This document shows positions 1 to 9,710 of a stretch of DNA of 64,000 nt, one piece after another. Location of the stretch: the NCBI GenBank assembly GCA_035048815.1, contig JAUCBN010000001.1, positions 19,979,001 to 20,043,000 on the forward strand, in the 5' to 3' direction. A program made the translations under genes and the position numbers. Position 1 is the first letter of the stretch. Each line of letters begins with the position of its first letter. The notes under the pieces were generated by a model. It was not told the origin of the DNA and made no database searches. It saw only the letters and a list, made by a program, of their open reading frames with translations. The DNA is from Abelmoschus esculentus (taxonomy: Eukaryota > Streptophyta > Magnoliopsida > Malvales > Malvaceae).

Positions 1-802
1 TTCACCACTACTTTTTCTAGTGGTTCATCCCATCAGAATTTTCACTAAACTTTATGTTCGCTTTTTGTGCCAACAATTTGAGTTTGGCTTCTTTTCTTGG
101 TTTTGCATTTCACTTTGAAACACATTTTCAACCTCTTTTGCCCCCAGTGTGGGGGTGATCCTTGATTTAGGTTGAATCGAAAGAAAAAATAACGTTAGGC
201 TCAAAGGGGACAACAAATGGTATTTTTCTTATTTTCTTTCTTTGAGAAGGGAACTCAAGGAATGCCAAATATCATCCCATACTCGGATGTCTTTAAAGTA
301 AAGCAGACTTCAGTTGGATGATGTTTTGGGTTATCACTTCATTCAAAGACCTTATTCAACAATGCTTGAGAGGAAATTCACTCAAAACTTCTCTAGGATT
401 TTCTTGTGGTTCCTGAACACTCATTAATGTTATCCTTTGGGCCTAAGTAAAGTGGTAACGAGTCACATTGATGAAGTTGATCTCCGAATTTGATTTAATA
501 TCAATTTCGCAATTGATATTCAAAATCTGAAAAAAATGAAATCGATGATATATGTATGGGTGTTCAAAAATTAACCCATAAAAGGAATTAAGTATATGAC
601 ATGTTTACCACTTAAAAAAAATACGTATGAAACAAGCATCATTGACAAATGAATTAAAAAACTCGCTTACAAAAGACACCCAATGCATATAGAATAAAAA
701 ACGCAACTGGGATGATTCAGGGCATTACTCCGCAACCGATCCCAAAAACACCCTTTTATGAACAAGACAGATTTTTCATAACTCTGAACAATCTTGGAGA
801 AG
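1..802 (-). other. Non-coding stretch downstream of gag in the retroelement
   Basis: No convincing protein was found in any frame. The stretch is moderately AT-rich. At 141-155 five C and five G residues flank AGTGT, giving a small hairpin; C/G-rich strings of this kind occur in spacers of related plant elements (from memory). A short minus-strand open frame at 667-849 overlaps the gag tail in another frame and shows no recognisable domain. This is probably the spacer or intron between gag and protease/RT of an Ogre-like element. Confidence 0.4.
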
Positions 803-2152
803 CTAGTCCTGACGTTCTGAATCCTCAAGGAGCATATCATCTTGAGCATTTTCTTTGGTCTTCCATTGTTGCACCAACTCCTTTGTCAAAATTCCCTTAT
901 TGATCAATTTCTTGATTTCTTCCAGTAAAGACCTACATTTACTAGTAGCATGACCTGACAATCCCATATGAAACTCACAAACATTACTGGGATCATAGCT
1001 TTGAGCGAAAGGGCTTGGCGCTTTCTTCATTGGCTTGGGAGTAATATATTGAACTTCAACAAGAAAAGGAAACAAATTGGCAACAAACATTCCAAATATC
1101 TCCTAATCCGTATTTCTTCGGGGAATCTTTTGTTGTCGCCCTGAAGAACTGGGTGATCTTGCCCTTTTACGTCTTCGGGAAATTTGAACATTACACACAT
1201 TTATCTCCTGCGGCTTCTTATCTTCTATGGAATTTTTGAGCCTGGGTTCAATTTTTCCTTGTTGGATTCCGACTTCTATTACTTCGCCAAGGGCCATAAA
1301 ATCTCTAAAGTTGTCCCTTGAATTCGTAAGCATTTTATCAAAGAAAGGAGACGGCAAAGTTTGATGAAACATTTCAGTCATTTCCCCTTCTATCATGGGT
1401 GGTTGTACCTGAGATGCTAGAACCCTCCATCTCAATGCATAGTCTTTAAAGCTCTCATCATCCTTCATTCTCATACTCTGTAAAGTCCGACGATCTGGAG
1501 CTAAGTCTATGACATACCTGTATTGCCCCAAGAATTCTTTCGCCAAATCCCCCCATGTTCGAATCTGCTCATGACTCAATCTGTTGTACCATGTTGCAGC
1601 AGGCCCAGTCAAGCTATCATGAAAGTAGTGAATCATCATTTGGTCATTATCTAGATATCCTTCCATTTTTCGACAATACATCGTCAAGTGAATTTTAGGA
1701 CAACTAGATCCGTCATACTTCTCAAAAGCAGGGATCTTGAATTTTGGTGGAATAACCAAATCAGGGACCAGACAAAACTCCCTTGCACTAAACCCGGAGT
1801 CCACTCCTTTTTCACTTGCCTCAATTTTCTTCTGGAGTTCCGAACACATATTTGTCAATTGAACAACACGTTCAAGAGAGAACGTATTCATGCTCGAACT
1901 TGATGCCCCCGGGTAGATAGTTAGACATGGCTTCGAGATTTGATCGTTTGCCCTTGGTTGAGGTTTTGTCATATGGTCTTGGATACTCGCAACTTCTCTC
2001 ATATTCTCGTCCATGATGTCTGATTCTCGAACTTTTATTAATGTGTGGTAACTGTCATCGGAACCCTCAACCATCTTAGATCCATGTATGCTAATGCAAT
2101 ATTGATAAAATAATAATGGCATGATATAAAATAAATATATGCATGAATGCAA
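803..2152 (-). pseudogene. gag: Retrotransposon gag polyprotein, interrupted by one in-frame TAG
   Basis: Capsid-like Gag of a Ty3/gypsy element, which packages the element RNA in cytoplasmic particles. The first part (to the stop at 1103-1105) has 349 codons. Residues about 140-300 form a Retrotrans_gag-type domain, with PAFEKYDGSS at its start, ATWYN near residue 188, RTWGDLAKEF near 200 and RWRVLASQ near 245. A basic run RRRKRAR lies at about 326-332. The frame continues past the TAG without a shift, through EIFGMFVANLF, into a tail with a finger-like CEFH...GHATSKC (C-X2-H-X5-H-X4-C), ending at 803. The single stop therefore looks like a nonsense mutation, probably CAG to TAG. The start is uncertain: the first 26 residues are hydrophobic and atypical, and M27 (codon at 2074-2072, MVEGSDDS) is a better candidate. 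It lies 80 bp downstream of ORF1 in a different frame. No protease follows in the window. Confidence 0.8.
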
Positions 2153-2232
2153 TAAGGTATTGATCTCAAGTGTGATTATCGTAGAATAACTTTCATTTCA
2201 GGTAAAAGATTTATTACATCAAATATCAAACA

Positions 2233-3186
2233 CTAAAGATATTTGCGAGTCTTAGCCCCTAATTTCTTGACTTTCTCTAAGAACCCTGGTAACTTTCCAT
2301 TGTGACCTATCACAGGGTTGATGTTTTGGCTCAATTCTGCCGCCATATCTGCTAAGCTTGCAATCTCTTGAGCCATCTCTCGTGCTGCAGCTTTTATGTC
2401 ACCATCTGTGCTTTCTACACATTCTTTCTTGGCGAGATCTTGGTAATCTGATTGCAAGGTTTGTAACTCCAAGTTGTTTCTCTCTTGCATCACCTGAACC
2501 TCGTACTCGGACTGATATTGTTTCCTCAAAATATTTTCATCTTGGACTTCTTGTCTGCCCCCTAAATTAGGCTGGCTTTTTTCCTCGAACTTTAACTTCC
2601 CGCCTTTTAATAGACACTGAACTGTACGCTTCAAAGCCGTGCAATTTTCAATCGAATGTCCTCGTATTCCACCATGAAATTCACAATAAGCATTGGCATC
2701 ATACCATTTCGGGTACGGCGGTTGTAACGGTAAGATGAAATACGGAGCTATTAGCCGAGCCTCTAGCAACTGTGGATATAGCTCTCTATATGAAATGGGA
2801 ATTGGGTCAAACCGATTCTTTCCACTTTCTATCTTCTGTGAATTAGGAAAAAGAACCTTGGAACCTGAACTTTGCTCTGGATGTTTGACCGACTTTATCG
2901 AACAGAGCGTTTCTTTCATTTTTGACTTTCCATAGACCACTGCGACTTTCTCTAGCTTTAGGTCTGGTGCATTTCCGGTTGGTTTGCTCACACCAATTAT
3001 AAGTGGTGATTTATATGTGTACCGATCCTTTTTCGGCTCTTCTTCCATGTGCCCCTTCCCTTTAGCCATGTTCATCATAATGGTCTTCAGCTCACTCATT
3101 TGTCTTTTTAACTCTTGCATTTCAGCGTCTCTAGTGTTCGAGTAATCTTCAAGTAAATTGTCCATTCTTCTCAAACTTTGGCTCAA
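2233..3186 (-). CDS. Upstream ORF (ORF1-like) of the Ogre/Tat retroelement with a C-H-H-C finger
   Basis: An intact 317-codon frame ahead of gag, the position of the extra ORF1 of Ogre elements, whose function is not established. Residues about 1-45 are rich in heptad-like hydrophobic and charged residues (LLEDYSNTRDAEMQELKRQM) and could form a coiled coil. A proline- and aromatic-rich stretch follows (PIPISYRELYPQLLEA near 128-143, PLQPPYPKWYDANAYC near 153-168), then a finger-like motif with C168, H171, H177 and C182. Residues about 215-255 are again likely helical. In related plant elements this proline/finger block usually lies after the gag domain, so here it may be a gag tail moved or duplicated upstream. 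Start MSQSLRRM is taken as the first Met in the frame; no splice evidence was weighed. A host gene is unlikely given the context. Confidence 0.65.
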   Translation of the reverse strand: MSQSLRRMDNLLEDYSNTRDAEMQELKRQMSELKTIMMNMAKGKGHMEEEPKKDRYTYKSPLIIGVSKPTGNAPDLKLEKVAVVYGKSKMKETLCSIKSVKHPEQSSGSKVLFPNSQKIESGKNRFDPIPISYRELYPQLLEARLIAPYFILPLQPPYPKWYDANAYCEFHGGIRGHSIENCTALKRTVQCLLKGGKLKFEEKSQPNLGGRQEVQDENILRKQYQSEYEVQVMQERNNLELQTLQSDYQDLAKKECVESTDGDIKAAAREMAQEIASLADMAAELSQNINPVIGHNGKLPGFLEKVKKLGAKTRKYL

Positions 3187-3461
3187 CCTCGTTTCCGACC
3201 TACAAATCCTTTTAACTGTTATGACCGTCTTCTATCTCGATAATCACTTTTGGATCAATACCTTTTATGCGATGTGATGCAAAAATATCAATATGTTGAG
3301 ATGATGCAAAAACAAAATAAAACATAAATAAGATAGAAATCAAACAACCTAAATATAAATCTACTTTATGATGCATGAATGCAAGAGGGTATTAAATTCG
3401 AAAAACAATCTCTTAAAAACGTCCGTCTGTTCAAAAAGGATCACTACAACTTTAAAGATAA
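3187..3461 (-). other. Gap between the short leader ORF and ORF1
   Basis: AT-rich stretch with no convincing protein on either strand. A plus-strand open frame at 3379-3636 is the reverse of the leader ORF. The stretch may be decayed coding sequence or a small intron joining the two ORFs, which share a phase. Confidence 0.3.
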
Positions 3462-3782
3462 CTACAGAAAACTGTTGGCCCTAATCTCTAAGTTGGTCAA
3501 CTCATGTAGCAGGCGGGTGATGGCTTCTCCATGCTCTTGCTCGATGTTCGGCTGCTTCAGAAGAGTTGTAGCTTCTCTCAATAACGTCTGTATGCAAAAT
3601 GCGATGCTTCCGACCTTCGAAATTGATCAACTCTGATTCTGGACGGTACGTTGCGCCGCTTCATACTTGGTCTTCCACGCTCCTCCTCCTGACGGCAAAC
3701 TATCATCTTTCTCATGCTGAGCTGCTTCTGACCATGTCCAGACTTTTGTATTATCTTTGCCTATAATGATCCCTTCTGACAT
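3462..3782 (-). pseudogene. Short leader ORF of the retroelement, split by an in-frame TGA
   Basis: Reading ATG at 3782-3780 gives 51 codons starting MSEGIIIGKDNTKVWTWSEA, then TGA at 3629-3627. The same frame continues for 54 sense codons (ending LEIRANSFL) to TAG at 3464-3462. The composition looks protein-like on both sides of the TGA: charged, with WTW early and a leucine-rich, helical second half (TLLREATTLLKQPNIEQEHG). This suggests a ~106-residue product broken by one nonsense mutation. I do not recognise a domain. It lies 276 bp upstream of ORF1 and is in the same frame phase as ORF1, so it may be the 5' part of ORF1, disrupted or spliced. Alternatively the first 51 codons are a leader ORF of their own. 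Found by hand translation. Confidence 0.45.
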
Positions 3783-4555
3783 TTTTGGACACTTCTAACT
3801 TTATTGTTTCCCAAATTAATACCCATACAAATGATATGCCAAGTAAAAATAAAATGCATAAAAGAAAGAAAAAAAAAGGAAAATGTTAGTAAAATAAAGA
3901 CAAAGATAAAGCAGTGATTAAAGTGCCAGAAAACAAATAACCATAGAGTAGTAAAAAGCGAACAAAGTTAACCATAGAACAGGATAAAATGTGTAAAATA
4001 ATCAGAGAACATGCTAAATTGCGTAAAAATAACCAGAGAACATGCTAAAATACGCAAAATAACCAGAGAACATGTTAACAGAGAAATCCTAAGTTTGGCG
4101 GCATTTCGGCAGTATACCGCCTTATCTTACGGCTCCTGTCTGGCTCTAGAAGGGGTTGGTTTCTACTCTATATGCGAGTTTTTGGTCTAGACACTGGGTT
4201 CCCGAACTGTCGTTACCGTCTACTACGACGATAAGACATCGATTCGGTGGTATAGGTCCCTTACAACGGAAGTGAAAACCATACGATGCGTAAGGTTAGT
4301 ATACCGGAAGCAGATAATAATCTGAAACTTAGAACTGGAGAGCATCACGTCGGATAATATCTAACTCCCACTTAAGGGTGAAAGCTCGGGTCGAGAGCTT
4401 ATGCATGAATGACAAGATAAGAGTAAAAGTTATCCTTATTCAAATAATGTTCACTTAACAATAGAAAATTAAAATAATATCTAACTCCAAAATACCAAAA
4501 TGCCACGTAAAGTTTGAAAACATTAGGCCTGACTCACTAAAAAATAATTTTTTAA
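3783..4555 (-). other. Untranslated leader between primer-binding site and first ORF
   Basis: Non-coding in all frames as far as I can see. It contains a ~30-bp minisatellite (about 3934-4083), a relatively GC-richer block (about 4084-4420) and the left arm of a long inverted repeat (about 4422-4514). A direct repeat of TAATATCTAACTCC occurs near 4353 and 4474. Leaders of retroelements carry packaging and dimerisation signals; which part does so here is unknown. Confidence 0.5.
3934..4083. repeat. Minisatellite of ~30 bp, about 5 degenerate units
   Basis: Units built on TAACCAGAGAACATGCTAAA plus a variable ~10-base tail (GTGTAAAA, GCGTAAAAA, TACGCAAAA). The right-hand three units are closest to each other, and the left ones read AACCATAGA instead of AACCAGAGA. 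It lies in the retroelement leader. Short tandem repeats in untranslated parts are common in Ogre-like elements. Confidence 0.7.
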
Positions 4556-4957
4556 GTCCCCAGCGGAGTCGCCAAGCAGTCGCGACCTCTTTAAAAAACG
4601 CGATTTTTTAGGTTGAAAAAGTGTTCGACGATTGATTTTCAAAAATATGAATTTTATTAATCTTGAAAAATCCAAATTTTAGGAAAACATCATTTAATTT
4701 TAAAAAAAAAGGGTTGACTTGGAGCCGCCACCGGCCATTTAGGTAGGCCAGACACCATAAAAAATAAACCAGAGATTCGTTTTGAAAAAAGTTGGGTTCG
4801 GGAATCGGTTACGTGCAAGGACGACCCTTACAAACGCCCAAAAAAATTGGTACCTTTTTAAAAAAAACATTACGTGGCATTTGACATTTTGGAGAAAGAT
4901 ATTAATTTAATTTTCCATTGTTAAATGAACATTATTTGAATTTGGATATCCTTTTGA
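4422..4957. repeat. Long imperfect inverted repeat spanning the primer-binding site
   Basis: Left arm about 4422-4514 and right arm about 4865-4957 align as reverse complements over ~93 bases with roughly 80-85% identity by eye. Shared strings include TTCAAATAATGTTCA, TTAACAAT, GAAAATTAA, ATATCT, CTCCAAAAT and TGCCACGTAA. The spacer of ~350 bases contains the primer-binding site and the inner end of the LTR. In the element RNA this could form a long stem with the primer site in the loop. Confidence 0.7.
4556..4574 (-). promoter_or_regulatory. Primer-binding site, tRNA-Arg type
   Basis: The minus strand reads TGGCGACTCCGCTGGGGAC, so the plus strand reads as the 3' end of a tRNA ending in CGCCA. 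From memory this matches the T-stem, acceptor stem and CCA of a plant tRNA-Arg, the primer reported for Ogre elements. Minus-strand cDNA synthesis would start here. It lies at the inner edge of the LTR as expected. The exact LTR terminus (a CA) is not obvious in the bases next to it. Confidence 0.75.
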
Positions 4958-5599
4958 TTTAGAAGTTATGCCGCTTCTAAACTTGAGTTAGTCGAGACGT
5001 CCTCTATATAGGAAACCTCACCCAAATCTAAAAGAGTGTAACTTCCGCCTCAAAAGGCTAAAGTAAAAATGCATGATTATTTTTTTATCTCGTTCATTTT
5101 AAGTTCTACTCCTAGAAAAGGCTTCATTGCTTAAGTTTTTAAGACCTAAGTTACTAACGTCTACTAGTTATTTACCCTTCCATTTTTAATTCTAAACCTA
5201 AGTTTTTGTCAAAATTCTAGGTTTTTAATAACACATGAATTCGATGCCAAGGTACACTCTCTAGGTCAGCATCTTAGTGCGTCAAAACACCAACCTCTTT
5301 AGCGTATCCGAGACATAAGATTCACATGTTATGTTACTAGATTTTCTCCCTAATTAAATTAAATTAATTAATTTAAGTGACTAATCCTAAAAAAGGCACT
5401 AGATTAATTAACCTAAGTCATTTAGGTGACCTCCCTAAAGCATGCTATGCAAGACAACATAAAATAAAGTAAACACGTGATAAAGGAACTTCAAATTTTA
5501 TTAGAATCAAGGTACATCATATTACATCAAAATTTCTCTTTCACACGAATACAAAGGGACTTGAATGAAAAAGATTACAAGGGATTCGAAGACAAACCT

Positions 5600-6480
5600 T
5601 GAACAAAAGATAAGACTTAAATTAAGGTGAAATTATTTTTTAAAGTTTTGGAAATTTAATTAATTAATTAAATTTTCTTACTTCAAATTTTAATTAAACT
5701 TAATTAAAGTCTAGTGAATTTTAGGTTCAAAGGTTTAATGGGGATGAATTAAACTTAATTAAATTGATTATTAAATCTTAACTTAGAAATTTTAGATTAA
5801 TTAAAAGTTTTAATTAAAATAATCTCTAAGTTTTTAAGAACTTAATTTTAACTTAATTAAAGTTTGGTAAAATTATTAGACTTAATTAAATTTAAATCTT
5901 AACATTTTAGAAAGTTAATTAAAATTAATTAAATTAATTAATTAAAATTACTTCTTTCCATTTTTAAGAGATAAAACCTAATTAAAGTCTAGTTGGGTGA
6001 ATGTTTAAAGTTTAAGGTTAACTAGACCTAATTAAGAAGTTTATTTTTTAATCTTTAGAAATTAATTAAAATTAATTAAAATAATTAATTAAAATTATTT
6101 TCTAATTTTTAAGAATTTTAAAAACCTAATTAAAGTCTGATTCAGAGTGTGTTTTAAGGTTTGAGGGCAAAAACTAGGCCTAATTTAGTTCAATTTTAAA
6201 ACTTAAATTTTAGGAATTAATTAAAATTAATTAATTAAAAATTATTTCCTAAGTTAAAGAATTAAATTAAACCTATTTTAAGTCTAATTTTTAAGGCTTG
6301 GATTAAATTAATTTATATTAGATTTAAATTAGATTAAACTAAATTTAAAGTTTGTTAAAATTTTAATTAAACCTTAAATTAAGACTTAATTAAATTCTTA
6401 AAGTCTCTAAAATTAATTTTTATACCTAATTAAATCTAAAATTAATTTAAAATTAGATCATATAGCCTATTTAGGGGTCT
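5600..6480. repeat. AT-rich TTAATTAA-dense segment inside the LTR
   Basis: Nearly 900 bases dominated by TTAATTAA, AATTAAAATTAATT and TTTAAAGTCTAATT-like strings, with irregular spacing and no clean period. It contains no reading frame of note. It probably arose by slippage within the LTR. Confidence 0.6.
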
Positions 6481-7272
6481 AATTGAACTAAATTTAGAGT
6501 CTTAGGGGTTAAAATTGGGTTTAGGGGACTTAATTGAAGTGTTTCTAAAGGTTTAGGGGTTAAAATGGAGTTTCTAGGGACTAAAGTATGAAGCGGGCTA
6601 AAGTATGGAGGACCTAGGGGGTAATTAACCCATATGTTTTAAAAAGACGCGGATCCGGGTTCAACCCGGATCCGACCCGCTCCAACCGTCTGCCAAAACG
6701 GCAGCGTTTTGATGGAAGACAAAACCCTCCAAGGCCGAGTGGACTCGGCCATTTGTGCTGGATTTTGACTCGGCTGGACTCAGTGTTTAAGAGATTCTCT
6801 GGCTTAAACACATTAAGCCCAGAATCACCCCCTAAAACAGATCAAAACCACTAAGTTTAAGGGTGTTCTTCATGTGTTCTTTGTGTTCGTGAAGAACACG
6901 AAGAACACGGCCAAAGACCGCCGTGTCGGCCGCCACTGAATCGGTTCCGACGTCGTCGATGGCAACTCCGGTGAGTTCGTCGGCGACTCCAGAAAAGAGC
7001 TGATCATCGCCAAAACAACGCCGGAGGCTATTTCCGGCGCCGACAACGTCACCGGAACCTCCAAACGACCTGGAAATCGTCCAAAACTCTCCAGAAACAG
7101 ATCTAAAGTCTCTAAACTACCATGAAACAACTAAAACTCTCTTTTCGACAACCTAAAACCAATCTAAAACAAACCTAAACCCCTAAACACATTCGGCCAT
7201 CTTCTTTAACTACCCAGAAACACAGATTCGATGCATCATAGGAATGAAAATGAAATGGAATCAAAACCCAAA

Positions 7273-7280
7273 GCTTACCT
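7273..7280 (-). other. Putative 5' splice site in the LTR
   Basis: The minus strand reads AG|GTAAGC, a perfect plant donor consensus, with the exon ending at 7279. It lies about 175 bases downstream of the TATA-like box, so the LTR transcript could have a short first exon and an intron in its leader. An acceptor was not identified. Inference only. Confidence 0.3.
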
Positions 7281-7451
7281 TAGATATGTGATAGCCTCCA
7301 AGTCTTGATCTCCAATTCGAATCCAATCCAACCTCGGTTTGCCGCCGATTCCAGTTCCCCCAGTAAACTCCAAAACTTCAGTCGATCAAACTTCAGCTCC
7401 TTAATCCGATGCTAATCTTCTGCCCCCCCCCCCTCATTGATTCGGTTGAAT

Positions 7452-7464
7452 CCCTTTTAAAGGG
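7452..7464 (-). promoter_or_regulatory. TATA-like box of the LTR promoter
   Basis: The minus strand reads CCCTTTAAAAGGG, a TATA-like core in a near-palindromic G/C frame about 235 bases inside the LTR edge, the usual region for U3 promoters. Transcription would run leftward, starting roughly 7415-7430. No start site can be proven from sequence. Confidence 0.4.
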
Positions 7465-9710
7465 CTTCAACACAAAATCCCAATCCAAGACAAACTTTAT
7501 CCTAATCAACACAAATCTCAACTGAAAACACTCCCTCAAATCCCTGAGAATCCGGCCATTAGTCACCCACCACTCAAACGCATCCAACCGACTCTGTTTT
7601 CAGATTTTTCAATTTTTAATTTTTTCCTTTTTTTTAATAATATTAATTTATTATTATTTATTTATTATTTATTATTTATTGAAATTTTCGTGTTGACAGG
7701 TTTAATCGCATCAAAACGACAACCGAATGTTATTAAATTAAATTTTATGAGTTTAAATATTTAATTATGGGTTTTTGAACAAAATTATACAGATTAATAT
7801 CAAATTTTCAGCTATTTACTCGGTTAAATTTCGAACGGAATCTCTATAAAGCCCATTTAGACATGCACGTTTTAATCCCAACAAAACGACAACCAAATGT
7901 TATTAAATCAAATTTCATGAGTTTAAATATTTAATTACGGGCTTTTAAACAAAATTATACAGATTAATCTCAAATTTTCAGCTGTTTACTCGGTTAAAAT
8001 TTGAACAGAATCTCTATAAAGCCCATTTAGACATGCACGGTTTAATCGCATCAAAACGATAATCAAATGTTATTAAATTAAATTTTATGAGTTCAAATAG
8101 TTAATTATAGGCTTTTGAACAAAATTATACAGATTAATCTTAAATTTTCAAAATTTTACTCGGTTAAAATTGGAACGGAATCTCTATAAAGCCCATTTAG
8201 ACATGCACGTTTTAATCCCAACAAAACGACAACCAAATGTTATTTAATCAAATTTCACGAGTTTAAATATTTAATTATGTGCTTTTGAATAAAATTGTAC
8301 AAAATAATCTCAAATTTTCAGTTGTTTACTCGGTTAAAATTCGAACAGAATCTCTATAAAGCCCATTTAGACATGCACAGTTTAATCGCATCAAAACGAA
8401 AACCAAATCTTATTAAATTAAATTTTATGAGTTCAAATAGTTAATTATAGGCTTTTGAACAAAATTATACAGATTAATCTCAAATTTTCTGCTTTTTACT
8501 CGGTTAAAAATCGAACGAAATCTCTATAAAGCCCATTTAGACATGCACGTTTTAATCCCAACAAAACGAGAACCAAACGTTATTAAATAAAATTTTATGA
8601 GTTTAAATATTTAATTATGGGCTTTTGAACAAAATTATACAGATTAGTCTCAAATTTTCAGTTGTTTCCTCGGTTAAAATTCGAACGAAATCTCTATAAA
8701 GACCATTTAGATATGCACGGTTTAATCGCATCAAAAGGACAACCAATTGTTATTAAATTAAATTTTATGAGTTCAAATAGTTAGTTATAGGCTTTTGAAC
8801 AAAATTATACAGATTAATCTCAAATTTTAAGCTTTTTACTTGGTTAAAATTAGAACGGTATCTTTATAAAGCCCATTTAGACATACACGTTTTAATCCCA
8901 AACAAACGACAACCAAATGTTATTAAATCAAATTTTAAGAGTTCAAATATTTAATTATGGGCTTTTGAACAAAATTATACAGATTAATCTCAAATTTTCT
9001 GTTGTTTACTCAGTTAATATTCGAACGGAATCTCTATAAAGACCATTTAGACTTGTACAGTTTAATCGCATCAAACCGACAACCGAATGTTATTAAATTA
9101 AATTTTATGAGTTCAAATAGTTAATTATAGGCTTTTGAACAAAATTTTATCGATTAATCTCAAATTTTCAGCTTTTTACTTGGTTAAAATTAGAACGGAA
9201 TCTCTATAAAGCCCATTTAGACATACACATTTTAATCCCAATAAAACGACAACCAAATGTTATTAAATCAAATTTCATGAGTTTAAATATTTAATTATGT
9301 GCTCTTAAATAAAATTATACAGATTAATCTCAAATTTTCAATTGTTTACTCGGTTAAAATTCGAACGGAATCTCTATAAAGACTATTTAGACATGCTCGT
9401 ATTAATCGCATCAAAACGACAACCAAATTTTATTGAATTAAATTTTATGAGTTCAAATATTTAATTATAGGCTTTTGAACAAAATTATACAGATTAATCT
9501 CAAATTTTCTGCTTTTTACTCGGTTAAAAATCGAACGAATTCTCTATAAAGCCCATTTAGACATACACGTTTTAATCCCAAAAAAACGACAACCAAATGT
9601 TATTAAATAAAATTTTATGAGTTTAAATATTTAATTATGGGGTTTTGAACAAAATTATACAGATTAATATCAAATTTTCAGCTGTTAACTCGGTTAAAAT
9701 TCGAACGAAA

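Larger units (their letters stand above)
1..7698 (-). mobile_element. Partial Ogre/Tat-like Ty3/gypsy LTR retrotransposon (5' LTR, leader, ORF1, gag)
   Basis: Read on the minus strand, the order is LTR (7698 to ~4575), tRNA-primer site, leader, a short ORF, an upstream ORF and a gag ORF. A very long LTR, an apparent tRNA-Arg primer and an extra ORF ahead of gag are the known hallmarks of the Tat/Ogre lineage of plant Ty3/gypsy elements. The pol region and 3' LTR would lie to the left, outside the window. The right edge abuts satellite sequence in mid-monomer, so the element probably inserted into the array, but the second junction and target duplication cannot be seen. Two coding frames carry stops (TGA at 3627-3629, TAG at 1103-1105), so this copy is probably not autonomous. 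Lineage assignment without RT or integrase is an inference. Confidence 0.8.
4575..7698 (-). repeat. 5' LTR of the Ogre-like element (~3.1 kb)
   Basis: The right edge is TGTCAACACG read on the minus strand (7698 leftward), a proper TG start directly abutting satellite DNA at 7699. The left edge is next to the primer-binding site. The LTR holds a TATA-like box near 7452-7464, an 11-C run at 7423-7433, a splice-donor consensus near 7273-7280, a GC-rich segment at about 6640-7110 (CGCCGG-type strings), an extremely AT-rich segment rich in TTAATTAA at about 5600-6480, and at 4721-4860 a block I recall as conserved in Tat/Ogre LTR ends (GGAGCCGCCACC, ACCAGAGATTC, GGGTTCGGGAATCGGTTACG). LTRs over 3 kb are normal for Ogre elements. 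Open frames at 6614-6811, 6870-7130 and 7393-7587 inside it show no domain. The second LTR is outside the window, so identity and age cannot be measured. Confidence 0.7.

Noticed and set aside
1688..3636. Plus-strand open frames at 1688-1903, 2358-2570, 2693-2935 and 3379-3636
   Set aside because: They lie opposite gag, ORF1 and the short leader ORF and have no recognisable domain.
6614..7587. Minus-strand open frames at 6614-6811, 6870-7130 and 7393-7587 as host genes
   Set aside because: They lie inside the LTR in its GC-rich part, show no domain, and the last runs across the TATA-like box and C run.
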